Source: Candidatus Zixiibacteriota bacterium (GTDB lineage: Bacteria > Zixibacteria > MSB-5A5 > DG-27). Taken from it: 64,000 bases of DNA. Location: NCBI GenBank assembly GCA_030605835.1, contig JAUWHO010000027.1, positions 124,001 through 188,000 on the forward strand, in the 5' to 3' direction. Shown here piece by piece: positions 43,663-52,312 of this stretch. The translations under genes and the position numbers were made by a program. The notes below the pieces were generated by a model that saw only the letters and a list, made by a program, of their open reading frames with translations, made no database searches and was not told the origin of the DNA. Every line of letters begins with the position of its first letter. Position 1 is the stretch's first letter.

Positions 43663-46600
43663 TTAATATTCCTCCTCCTTCTCAGCGCCCATTTGAGAGA
43701 GAACCACGGAGAGGGGTATGCGATCGTAACGAATCGGCATCGGCAGGCGGATGAGCTGCTTTATGAACGGCACCGGGGCATAAACGTCGGCGTGAAGGGA
43801 GGGGTAGATGTTGCCGTGCCTGACCGAACAGGAAAACCATCGGGGTCGAAATCTTATGGGGATTATGCCAATGACTTTGAACTTCTGATCTAAGAAAGTC
43901 TTGGTCATCTCGAGGCTGGGGTCGGTCCCTTCCGGATCCAGAAAATCGAAGATGCGGCTCAACACCTCGGCGCTCACCTGGGTGATGTCGAGCTCCGCCT
44001 CCAGCTCCCCGCCGGGGAGGAGGCCCCGACCTCGCAAGTAGATATCTCCGGTAAGGCTTTTCTCCGCAGTTATGATCTTCTCTTTAAGCCCGGTCATCTC
44101 CGAGAAGTTGACGCTGGAGAATTGCAGGTAGGCGCGATACTCCACCTCCTCCAAGTTCAGCTCCCTCCCCCCCAGCTTCAAAGATTTCAAGTCCACCAGC
44201 AGGTTGCCGTAGAGGTTGCCGTCATAGAGGTTGCCCACCAGCCGGGGTATGTGTAGGGCGCTGTTGCCGAAAGTGACGTCCATCTCTAAGTTCTGGGCGC
44301 TGAAGCGCATGGCGGTGATCCTATCGATCTTGAAGTTGGAGATGTTTTCGCCTCTTTGGAGGTTGTATGCTCTCAGCCGTTCGTAGTTGAAAGGACTGGA
44401 GGCATAGAGGGCGCTGACTTCCTTGGTCTCCTGAACTAAAGACATATCTCGAAGGTCGAGCTTCTGGTGAAAGGGGATGTGTCCGTTCATATTTTCGATG
44501 GATACCAGAGGCGGCATCTCCAGATTCAGGTATTGAAAATCGGCGCTGCCATAAAGGGTGACTAAAGAATCCCTCATGCTCAAGTTCATCCGGAGGCTCA
44601 ATCCCCCTTTGGCCTTCATCTCTCCGAAGAGGGTCATCTCCTCGGCCGAACGGAAATCGAAGCTGCCCGCCAACCTCAACTTCGGGGAGCTGCTCAAGTC
44701 CGACACCATCCCGTTTAGCGCCAGACCGAATTTGAGGGAGAGACAATCGAACTGAAGGTTCTCTAAGAATAGACTCATCTCGGTCGGGGCAGGCTCATCC
44801 CCCCGGGGCAGGTTCGTCACGGAGGCTTTCAGGGAGAGAAAGCAATCGCTAATGGGGTTGACGAGGTAGTTGTAGTTCTCAATCCAGTCTAAGCGGAACA
44901 GACCTTCGAGCTCGACGCGGTCTCCCTGGAAGGCTAAGATGAGCTCTCCTCCCAATCCCCGCAGTTCGGTTTCGAATGCCGGCAGTATCATCCCGAAGTC
45001 AGTCAGCTCTAAGATGGTGTTGATGTCAATCTGGGTGCGACTGGAAGCCGGCAGTCGGCCCCGGATTGTGGTTTTTATCTCCGTCTCCCCGGCAAACTGC
45101 AGTCCCCCCAGGGAGCGATTCAACTCTAACGGCAGGAAATCCGACAAACGATTGTGCTTAATCTTGGCCTCCAGGTTGGCTGTCAAGGAATCGCGACCGA
45201 AGTTGTAAAGACCTCCAGAGGCAGAAAGATCTAAAAGACCGGTGCTGGTCAGATCCAGATGGACAAGCTCAATACGGGAGAGGTCCTCCTCAAGGGAAAG
45301 CTTAGCGTTCCCTGAAAACTTCAACGGCTCCAGGATCATACTGTCCCCCCCCAGATGATATTTGAGGGAGTCTGTGAACAGGCTGAAGGCACAAACGATG
45401 TCGCCAAAATCTGCCGCTGAGAAATCAAGCTTAAGACCTCCAGAACCTATGACTGGAGACTGGGGAAGTTGATCAAACTGTATCTGCTCAAGGGAGGCAG
45501 TACCTGACAAAACCGGGCCCGGAAGTCGTGAGGTTGCACTGATGGATGCTCTGCCTCCGAAGATTTCGTTTACGGCCGCCTCGAAAGTGGCTTCCTTCAC
45601 CCTCGGCATTTGCCTCTCTAAGCTGTCAAGTTCAACTCCGAATCGCCCGCCGATGCCAGCAACGGTTATCGTGAGGAAATCATCCAGGGGATAGTTTACC
45701 TCTTTCAGCGAGAAACTCCCGTCGAGTTTAACTTCAATATCAGAGCTCGACAGGGCTATTCCGGCTTCAAGCTTGGCTTGAAAGTCCAGACGGTCGATCG
45801 CCAGACCGGTGGTGCTATCCTGGGCGCAGACATTTCTCAGACCGAAGGTTACACCGGCGTTGATTTTTTCTTCGTTACCTTCAGCCCAGATATTCTCCCA
45901 GTAAGTTTCACCTTCGATGCGGAGGGCGGGGAGGAATTCGTGTATAACATGCGAGAAGTTACCCAAATTCAAGCCGTTCGATCTGGAGGCAAACCGAAAC
46001 TGAGGTTGAGCTACTAGCGAAGTCAAAGTGACCTCAGCCTGCAGCAGTCTGTTTTCGTTCAGCTCGAAATAGATCTCTTCGAGCTGCAGCGAATCTGCAC
46101 CCATGTCATATACGTATTTCAATCCCGCGCTCAGGGACAGGGCTGGAAAGGTCCTCCCGAAGTAGATCTCTGAGTCCTTCAAGCTGAACTCCACCTCTCC
46201 AGCGGAAGGCACTTCCGAACTTATCTGCCCGGAAAGAGTGAATGTGAGGTTGCTGGAGATTTTCAATTCCGGAGCGGTTGAGACGGAGCTTATTGATAGA
46301 TTCTTACGATCTTGCGGCGAGATTTGAAAACGGGCTTTCAAAGAGAAATCCTCGGGCGAGCGGAAGAAGAGCGATTCAATGTCGAGATTGATTCCAGAGA
46401 GTTCGAGCTCCCCCGGTCCGGAGAGGTGGACGGAGGCCTGCTTCAACTCTAAGTTCCTCAGAACAAGGAGGAGCAGCAATTCCGATTCGGCTCTCTCCGA
46501 AGCAGCGGGCGATTCCCGCTTTTTCGGTTGCACCAGGTCGGAGAAGTTCCAGAGGGTGTCGGATAGCTGCCGGAGGTAAATCTCCGGTTCATGGATGATT

Positions 46601-46938
46601 ATCGTCTCAATCTCCAGTTGTTTCTTTAACAGAGATAGCAGGCGGTATTTCAGCTTCAGGCGCTTCAGGCGGAGAAAGACGTTTCCGCCGCAGTCCGGGG
46701 GATCGTGAATCTGCAAGCCTTTCAGCCGGACCCCGGAGAGAATGGAGATATCGAGAGAATCAATTTGAATCAGACGATTGAGCTTCTGAGAGAGAGTTTC
46801 GGTGGCGATCTGTTTGATCTTGTGGTCAGTGAAGTAAAGCGTCCTCAAGCCGATGGCGACGATGAGTGCCAGCACAAACAGAGAGAGAATCAGAATGAGA
46901 AATATCTTGGAGATTCTTTTGAGGTTTACCTTTCGCAA
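43663..46938 (-). CDS. AsmA-like inter-membrane protein, YdbH/TamB type
   Basis: A 1,091-residue protein anchored in the inner membrane by one N-terminal helix (FLILILSLFVLALIVAIGL). An AsmA-type opening follows (IATETLSQKLNRLIQIDSLDISILSGVRLKGLQI) and then a long stretch of amphipathic beta strands. AsmA-clan proteins form hydrophobic grooves spanning the periplasm that carry phospholipids to the outer membrane. The YdbL-type gene ten bases downstream supports the YdbH branch over TamB or YhdP. The start is TTG at 46938 with GAGG five bases upstream. A terminator separates it from hup, so it probably has its own promoter. Confidence 0.8.
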   Translation of the reverse strand: MRKVNLKRISKIFLILILSLFVLALIVAIGLRTLYFTDHKIKQIATETLSQKLNRLIQIDSLDISILSGVRLKGLQIHDPPDCGGNVFLRLKRLKLKYRLLSLLKKQLEIETIIIHEPEIYLRQLSDTLWNFSDLVQPKKRESPAASERAESELLLLLVLRNLELKQASVHLSGPGELELSGINLDIESLFFRSPEDFSLKARFQISPQDRKNLSISSVSTAPELKISSNLTFTLSGQISSEVPSAGEVEFSLKDSEIYFGRTFPALSLSAGLKYVYDMGADSLQLEEIYFELNENRLLQAEVTLTSLVAQPQFRFASRSNGLNLGNFSHVIHEFLPALRIEGETYWENIWAEGNEEKINAGVTFGLRNVCAQDSTTGLAIDRLDFQAKLEAGIALSSSDIEVKLDGSFSLKEVNYPLDDFLTITVAGIGGRFGVELDSLERQMPRVKEATFEAAVNEIFGGRASISATSRLPGPVLSGTASLEQIQFDQLPQSPVIGSGGLKLDFSAADFGDIVCAFSLFTDSLKYHLGGDSMILEPLKFSGNAKLSLEEDLSRIELVHLDLTSTGLLDLSASGGLYNFGRDSLTANLEAKIKHNRLSDFLPLELNRSLGGLQFAGETEIKTTIRGRLPASSRTQIDINTILELTDFGMILPAFETELRGLGGELILAFQGDRVELEGLFRLDWIENYNYLVNPISDCFLSLKASVTNLPRGDEPAPTEMSLFLENLQFDCLSLKFGLALNGMVSDLSSSPKLRLAGSFDFRSAEEMTLFGEMKAKGGLSLRMNLSMRDSLVTLYGSADFQYLNLEMPPLVSIENMNGHIPFHQKLDLRDMSLVQETKEVSALYASSPFNYERLRAYNLQRGENISNFKIDRITAMRFSAQNLEMDVTFGNSALHIPRLVGNLYDGNLYGNLLVDLKSLKLGGRELNLEEVEYRAYLQFSSVNFSEMTGLKEKIITAEKSLTGDIYLRGRGLLPGGELEAELDITQVSAEVLSRIFDFLDPEGTDPSLEMTKTFLDQKFKVIGIIPIRFRPRWFSCSVRHGNIYPSLHADVYAPVPFIKQLIRLPMPIRYDRIPLSVVLSQMGAEKEEEY

Positions 46939-47033
46939 AGGAGGCCTCGGACACAGCTTATCGAAACCTCAAAGAAACTAAGCCCCGGAAGGGGAGATGT
47001 CAATTTCTTTTGTCTGAGCTCTTTTTATGGGGG

Positions 47034-47066
47034 AATAAAAAAAGGCAGAGACATTGCTCTGCCTTT
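47034..47066 (-). terminator. Rho-independent terminator of hup
   Basis: On the minus strand a ten-base stem AAAGGCAGAG/CTCTGCCTTT with a six-base loop is followed by a T-run. It lies 24 bases after the hup stop. Confidence 0.9.
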
Positions 47067-47089
47067 CAAAGGACAAAACCCTCCGGTGG

Positions 47090-47365
47090 TTACCTCTTCA
47101 CAGCTTCTTTCAGGGCTTTGCCCGGGCGGAACTTGGCGACCCTGCTGGCCGGAATCTTGATGGCCTGTCCGGTCTGCGGGTTTCTTCCCATGCGAGCCTT
47201 TCTGCGTGTAACCTCGAATGTCCCGAAACCGACGAAGGAGACTTTCTGTCCCTTCTTAAGGGAGCGGGTCACTCCGTCCAGAATGGAGCTTAAGGCTCTT
47301 GTGGCTTGGGCCTTGGTGACGTTGGCCTCTTTAGCACACTTGGCAATCAGTTCCTCTTTTGTCAC
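47090..47365 (-). CDS. hup: HU-family DNA-binding protein
   Basis: A 91-residue nucleoid protein that bends DNA as a dimer. MTKEELIAKCAKEANVTKAQ starts the helical dimerisation part. VSFVGFGTFEVTRRKARMGRNPQTGQAIKIPASRVAKFRPGKALKEAV is the canonical HU/IHF beta arm and saddle with the conserved GRNPQTG and Pro at the arm tip. It has a strong GGGGGTGA ribosome-binding site and a near-consensus promoter, and a terminator follows, so it is a single-gene unit inserted between lptD and the YdbH-like gene. HU rather than IHF is the likely call. Confidence 0.97.
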   Translation of the reverse strand: MTKEELIAKCAKEANVTKAQATRALSSILDGVTRSLKKGQKVSFVGFGTFEVTRRKARMGRNPQTGQAIKIPASRVAKFRPGKALKEAVKR

Positions 47366-47433
47366 TTGCTCACCCCCTCGGGCTCATTTAGGGTTTGCGG
47401 TTTGCGGCCATTATCCACGCCGATTTTCCGGAT

Positions 47434-47462
47434 ACTATATGCCACCAGCCCGCGTTTGTCAA
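47434..47462 (-). promoter_or_regulatory. Near-consensus promoter of hup
   Basis: On the minus strand a perfect TTGACA (47462-47457) and TATAGT (47439-47434) are separated by 17 bases. This is one of the best promoters in the window and fits abundant HU expression. Confidence 0.8.
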
Positions 47463-47551
47463 GACTTTTTTGGGTCACAGTGAAAAAAAATTCTCTTAGC
47501 CCAGAACTGGTGAGGTCTCCGGAAGAGGGACGTGAGACGAAATCGCGGCGG

Positions 47552-50500
47552 CTATCGCAGGTGACCTCCCTTGATGCCCCCCTCGCTTTTCTCGATTTTC
47601 ACCTCCGGGATGGCTCTGATGTTGATGCGGATGTAGTATCCGCGGCGCACCCCGGTGGGAATCCAGTAGAACTGAAACTCCCAGCAGTGAAGGTCGCGGT
47701 GCACCTGGAACTGTTGCTCCACGATTCTTTTTGCCTCCACGTTGTAACGACTGGTGTATGCCACCCTCCATTTGGTGGTGGGGGAAAGCTCTCCGCTTAA
47801 GTCAAACCAGCGGGTGATCGATCTAGTCACTCCGGCTCGGCTTTCGCTGTAGCGATGGGAGAGCCTCAGATTCCAGGAGAGGCCTTTCACACCTCCTCTC
47901 TCCCTTTCCGGTCCGAAGACCGCCTCCGCACCCGCCACCGGAAGTTCCTCTCTAGGTCCGCGTAGCTCCATTTCTTCTCTCCCCCTCAAAGATATTGTGG
48001 TGGAGGCGCTGAAGCTCAAAAGCCGGGGACGAAGCAACCTCAGCTCATCGCTGTCTTTTGGATAGAAGCTGTGAGTGGCACCGATAGTTATCTCGATATT
48101 GGGTAAGGCTCGGGAGCGGACGCTAGATCTGAGATTCCCCCACTTGCGGGCCTGTGCCAAATAATCGTAGCTGGTGGAGAAGTTGGCGCTAAACAGATCC
48201 GTCTTTCTCTCCTGGCCTCCGGTTTCGGTCTTCATCTGGAAGAGGTTGGCAAGCGAAAGTGACAGGCGTTTCACTTTGGAGGTGGAGACCCCTTTGCCGG
48301 TGTAGGTTTTGTATTCGCTCCCCTTCTTGTACTCCGGTTGCCAGCTGTAGCTCACCGAGGGGGTCATCACGTGCCTCAAGGCTCGCAGGGGCCCCAACTT
48401 CATGCTGAAAGTCCCGTAGAGGTCGGTCTTGGCCGCCAGCGAAAAGCGATAGCTCCCCCTGCGGATAAACTCCTCGGTCTTGAGATTACGGTTTTCGCTG
48501 TCGTTGGTGGGCAGGATGTAATACCAGGTCTCCTGATAGCTGAGATTCGGAGTCAGGGTGAGGTAGTTGCCCAGGCTCTGAGGGCTGGAGATTCTCAAGT
48601 GATGGTCGGCCACCTGATACCTCCTCCAGAGAAAGATGTCGCCGGACTTGCGCTTGGAAAAATAGTTCACACCCGAAGAGCTGAGGGAGTAATAGATAGA
48701 GTGATACCACCTCTTCGGTCTCTCTTCGTCCTTTTTTGTCGGTTGCCGGTAGGGGATTAAAGGTCGTTGCAGCTTTGTGAAAGTCACCGAGGGGAGTTTC
48801 TGAGTTCGGGTCTCGGTGTCTAAGTTCCAGCTCTGGTCCAAGGCCAAAGTCAGGTTTGCTCCCTCCCACCTCTTGCTGAGCGAAAGCTGGGAGTGGAGGC
48901 TGCGGTTGCGGATCTCCTCCGGATTGTAGCTGACGTCCTCGTAGTAGCTTTTATCGCTGATGAAATTTCCGCTGCCGGATAGCTTCATGGTGGGGGTGAT
49001 ATCCTGACTGTGCGCCATCCGGAGGCTCCAGCGCTTCCTTTTGCGGCGTTGAAGATCTTGCCAGCGAGACTCATAGACATAAGAACCGGACACGCTCCCC
49101 GCCAGTTTGTAACGCACCGCATAGCGTCCGTCGAGGTTGAAGGAAAGATGAGACTTCTCGTAGAAATCCATACTCCCCTGAAGATCCCAGTATTCCGAGG
49201 CCGCCCAGTAGTATCCCAAGTTTCTTATGAAACGTTCCCCCACCTCGAAATTTCCCAGCTCGAAGGTGGTGAATCCGGAGTGCCGACCTCTTTTGATGGG
49301 GAAGACATAGTAGGGGATGGCGGCCACCGGTAAATCCCCGATATACAGTATCACCGGCCGGGCGATGACCTTATCGCGGTGAATGACCTTCATCCTCTTG
49401 CCGTAAAAATGAAAGTGAGGTTCATCTAAGTCGCAGGAGGTGAACTCCCCCTCCTTGACGTAGAGGATCTCATTGGTGATCTTGCTGATCTGTTCCCCGT
49501 GGTAGAAGCCCCCCTCGAACTCGGTGTCCCCGGCCTTGATCTTCCCCCTCTTGGTCTCGATATTGTAGACCATCTCCAGTCCGACGATTTCATCGGTCCC
49601 CTCCGTCAGGACCGGTGCATTCTTGACCACCTCTTCCCCCTCTTCCTCCTCCAGGCTCCCCCGGGCCTTCAAGAGTTTGGCGGAGGTGTTGTAGGTGATA
49701 AAATCCGCGGTCAGAGACATCTGCTTATGCTTCAGCCGGGAATTGGTCTTCAAGGTGATGGTGCTGTCGTCGAAAGTGTAAAGGATCTCGGAGGCAGAAT
49801 AATAGACGGTATCGAGCGGCTGCGCCTGGAGGGTATCCGATACGGTTCTCTCTTTCGGCGCAAAGTAAGTTCCCCGAGCTCCACCGATGACCTCCACCTT
49901 CTGGGCCTTCCCCTCCGAGAGATAGAGGTTTAAGGTATCGCCGGAGACCTCGTTTTTGCCGGTTTTGCTCGAGTCCTTCGGGGCGGGCTGATAGAAACTT
50001 CTGGCGTTGCCCAGAGCCTGGACTTTTTTGACCTCCTCATCTTCTAAGAAGAAATCTATCCTCTGGCCGGTGAGGTAGCTCTCAGCGAAATCGGTCCTGG
50101 CCGAATCGGTCGGCTCCCAGCGGGTGGCTCTGGGGTTTCCGGTAACGATGACCTGACGCACCTCTTCCTCTTCGATGACAATCTCCATTCTCTCCCCGGT
50201 GAGCTGGTTGTCCTCCTGCCATGCCACCGGGGATTGGCTCAAAACGATCCTATCCTCTGTGGCGAAGAGCTCCGCATGACCGCAGTCGGCTTTCAATTTA
50301 CCTCTTGCGATGGTGACCGAATCGATCGCCACCGCCCTTTTCTCCCCGGTGTAGTATTCCAGCCTCAGAGCGTCGACGGTCAAGCTTTCCGGGGAGTGGG
50401 CCTTGAAGACGGCGCGGGGTGAGATGGTGGCAACGACGAGTTTCTTCTTGCGGTCGTATTCGGCATAGCCGGAGGTTATGATCGTCTCCTCTTCGGGATC

Positions 50501-50860
50501 GACGGCGACCACATTCCCTCTGGCCATCGCTTTTTTGATTCTCTTGATATAGGTCAAGCGGTCACAGGTTAATATCTGCTCTTCGTCCTGAAGCTCGGCG
50601 TTCCCCTGCACCACCACCTGGCCGGCAGTCTTATACCAGACCGCCCGGTCGCCCTTCAAGGTGGCCTCACCCTGTCGAAGCAGGACGCTGTCGGTCAGAA
50701 CGATAATGGTATTCTCAGGGTCGTTGTTGAACTCCAATGAGCCGGCGTGCAGAAGCTCGATCGGCTCCTCCTCACTCTTCTGAGCCTGGGCCAGCGGTGA
50801 AGCCAAGAGTGTCAGAAGCAAAAGGAGAAAGGGAGGTGACATTTTTGCTTTGAGAAACAT
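47552..50860 (-). CDS. lptD: LptD/OstA-like outer-membrane LPS assembly protein
   Basis: LptD with LptE inserts lipopolysaccharide into the outer leaflet. The 1,102-residue product has a signal peptide (LLLLLTLLASPLAQAQ). Several OstA/LptA-like jellyroll repeats follow (LLRQGEATLKGDRAVWYKTAGQVVVQGNAEL; GKAQKVEVIGGARGTYF). The LptD-specific segment FTSCDLDEPHFHFYGKRMKVI ... VIARPVILYIGDLPVAAIPYYVFP leads into a C-terminal beta-barrel of about 26 strands. It is longer than the about 780-residue enterobacterial protein because of extra OstA repeats. It is the first gene of a block with hup and the YdbH/YdbL-like pair, supporting an outer-membrane biogenesis theme. Confidence 0.92.
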   Translation of the reverse strand: MFLKAKMSPPFLLLLLTLLASPLAQAQKSEEEPIELLHAGSLEFNNDPENTIIVLTDSVLLRQGEATLKGDRAVWYKTAGQVVVQGNAELQDEEQILTCDRLTYIKRIKKAMARGNVVAVDPEEETIITSGYAEYDRKKKLVVATISPRAVFKAHSPESLTVDALRLEYYTGEKRAVAIDSVTIARGKLKADCGHAELFATEDRIVLSQSPVAWQEDNQLTGERMEIVIEEEEVRQVIVTGNPRATRWEPTDSARTDFAESYLTGQRIDFFLEDEEVKKVQALGNARSFYQPAPKDSSKTGKNEVSGDTLNLYLSEGKAQKVEVIGGARGTYFAPKERTVSDTLQAQPLDTVYYSASEILYTFDDSTITLKTNSRLKHKQMSLTADFITYNTSAKLLKARGSLEEEEGEEVVKNAPVLTEGTDEIVGLEMVYNIETKRGKIKAGDTEFEGGFYHGEQISKITNEILYVKEGEFTSCDLDEPHFHFYGKRMKVIHRDKVIARPVILYIGDLPVAAIPYYVFPIKRGRHSGFTTFELGNFEVGERFIRNLGYYWAASEYWDLQGSMDFYEKSHLSFNLDGRYAVRYKLAGSVSGSYVYESRWQDLQRRKRKRWSLRMAHSQDITPTMKLSGSGNFISDKSYYEDVSYNPEEIRNRSLHSQLSLSKRWEGANLTLALDQSWNLDTETRTQKLPSVTFTKLQRPLIPYRQPTKKDEERPKRWYHSIYYSLSSSGVNYFSKRKSGDIFLWRRYQVADHHLRISSPQSLGNYLTLTPNLSYQETWYYILPTNDSENRNLKTEEFIRRGSYRFSLAAKTDLYGTFSMKLGPLRALRHVMTPSVSYSWQPEYKKGSEYKTYTGKGVSTSKVKRLSLSLANLFQMKTETGGQERKTDLFSANFSTSYDYLAQARKWGNLRSSVRSRALPNIEITIGATHSFYPKDSDELRLLRPRLLSFSASTTISLRGREEMELRGPREELPVAGAEAVFGPERERGGVKGLSWNLRLSHRYSESRAGVTRSITRWFDLSGELSPTTKWRVAYTSRYNVEAKRIVEQQFQVHRDLHCWEFQFYWIPTGVRRGYYIRINIRAIPEVKIEKSEGGIKGGHLR

Positions 50861-50902
50861 GCTCTGCCCAATATAGTTTCGTCCGGTCTCACCTGCAATT
50901 TC

Positions 50903-50931
50903 ATACTAATCCAGATGAAGATAAAAATCAA
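50903..50931 (-). promoter_or_regulatory. Putative promoter of lptD
   Basis: On the minus strand TTGATT (50931-50926) and TAGTAT (50908-50903) are 17 bases apart, about 45 bases before the lptD start. Confidence 0.4.
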
Positions 50932-51296
50932 GTTCTGCTCTGGACAGTTCATCCCCGTCGGCGGTGAGCGAAAAACCGATATGGTGCCCTCTATTCTGTT
51001 CGGAAAACATCCGCTATCTTATACCTTTGGCCTGGGATATTGTCGTTGACAGAATCGCACTAGCGGTTATTGTGATCAGTGGGGAAAGCTCGCATGAGAG
51101 GACTTCTCCTGCTTCACGTAGAGACTAAGCCTTCACAATCGGAGGTAGCTACGTTTAGAAACCAAGGTTTGATTATCATCCTGGCCTTATTCGTGTTCTT
51201 GCCCGGGAGCCTCTTAGGTCGGCTCCGACTTGCGTTTAATGAAGCTGAATTAGGTTCAATAACTATGACTCAGCCTGAGTAAAGAGGAGGTAAACC
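50932..51296. other. Intergenic with one doubtful 67-codon frame
   Basis: A GTG-initiated frame (51079-51282) encodes one hydrophobic helix (LIIILALFVFLPGSLLG). It ends 14 bases before the start of the following secreted-protein remnant. It has no recognisable homologue and may be noncoding leader. GAGGAGG at 51284-51290 is the ribosome-binding site of the downstream gene. Confidence 0.35.
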
Positions 51297-51739
51297 GTGT
51301 TCCCCTCGAATCTGTCTGGTAGCAAAGGGGGCTGGTTTCACCTTTGGGCTGTTCTCTTCTTTCCCCTGTTTCTCTTTCTGGCGAACTCCCACTCATTCGA
51401 AGGGATACGGCACCATCAGAACCTCTCGCACTGGTATAATCCCGAGAATTCCGAAAGAATAAAGGCTGGATATGGAGTCAACAGCATCACCGACGTCACC
51501 CTGCTTTCCTCTTCGGTGTTTCCGGGGGATTTTTTCGATCTGGTCTATCGCAACGGATATCTCTATTTAGCCAACGGGTGGCAGAACTACGATGGAAATC
51601 TCAAAATCTTCGATGTCTCCAATCCGCTGGCTATGGTCGCCTAACCTGGTATCCTGAAAGAGTCGGTTCGGGAGTCTATTTCTGCAAACTGACGGCGCCA
51701 GGCAGGACAAAAGTAGGGCGATTGACTTTGCTCAAATAA
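51297..51739 (+). pseudogene. Deletion remnant of a secreted LVIVD-repeat protein with sorting tail
   Basis: The GTG at 51297 (GAGGAGG six bases upstream) opens a frame with a signal peptide (LWAVLFFPLFLFLANS). A single LVIVD/beta-propeller-type unit follows (FDLVYRNGYLYLANGW ... LKIFDVSNPLAMVA), and the frame stops at 51644. Immediately afterwards, in another frame, bases 51644-51739 encode the end of a Por-type sorting tail (VGSGVYFCKLTAPGRTK ... RLTLLK, stop). An internal deletion with frameshift, joining near 51640, has removed most of the repeats and the start of the tail. The product is presumably non-functional. Confidence 0.75.
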
Positions 51740-51914
51740 AGCCTCCCGGGGGTGTGGATTTATTGCACTGCATCTGTACAAGCCTCAGGTGGGCTTGAGC
51801 TTCTGTCTGAGGGGGTATCGTTGCGGAGGTCTTCGACCGATTCTTGGGGGAATAATTGAACAGAGCTAACAGTGTGAGGATCACTTAAAGCATTGAACAA
51901 ATCGATTATTTGCC

Positions 51915-51943
51915 TTGACTAAAGTATCTGCTTTTGTTATAAT
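51915..51943 (+). promoter_or_regulatory. Strong promoter of the subtilase gene
   Basis: TTGACT (51915-51920) and a perfect TATAAT (51938-51943) are separated by 17 bases. A start near 51950 would give a leader of about 360 bases before the subtilase ATG. The bases 51740-51914 upstream hold no gene. Confidence 0.75.
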
Positions 51944-52200
51944 TCATATAAGAGGTGGTTTGATCTGGAGCTCGCCGGGAGGTTATAAGGAACTTCAGTC
52001 CCGAGGCGAGAGTTAATCATAACGATGATGAAGCGGCTTCTATACAGAAGTGTCGAGACGCAGGAACTTCCGCCAGAGGGACTGTACGAATTACAATCTG
52101 CTTTTCATCTTCGGAACGTAGCTTTTTGATGCCAGGCTTTCTTCAGGGAAGTCAGCAATTATTTAAGACAGAATCGTCATAGAAAACCGACTTTGAGCTC

Positions 52201-52296
52201 GAGGAGGTGATGTCGACCCCCACAGAATCTTTCTGGGTTTCACTCTCCAGAAGAGTGATTGAGTGTTTGGAACTATTGCCAATCGAATTTGGCTAG
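52201..52296 (+). promoter_or_regulatory. Leader element with GAGGAGGTGAT and 28-codon frame
   Basis: GAGGAGGTGAT at 52201-52211 is an extended complement of the 16S rRNA 3' end. Its ATG (52210) opens a frame of exactly 28 codons that stops at 52294-52296, 16 bases before the subtilase start. The spacing from AGGAGG to this ATG is only two bases, so initiation there is doubtful. The element may be a ribosome standby site or part of an RNA structure. A matching arrangement precedes the gene at 54884. Confidence 0.5.
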
Positions 52297-52312
52297 CAGG
52301 AGAATTAGGAAA

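Noticed and set aside
51938..52312. Known riboswitch in the subtilase leader
   Set aside because: No recognised conserved core (for example c-di-GMP, cobalamin, TPP, SAM) could be read in either long leader.
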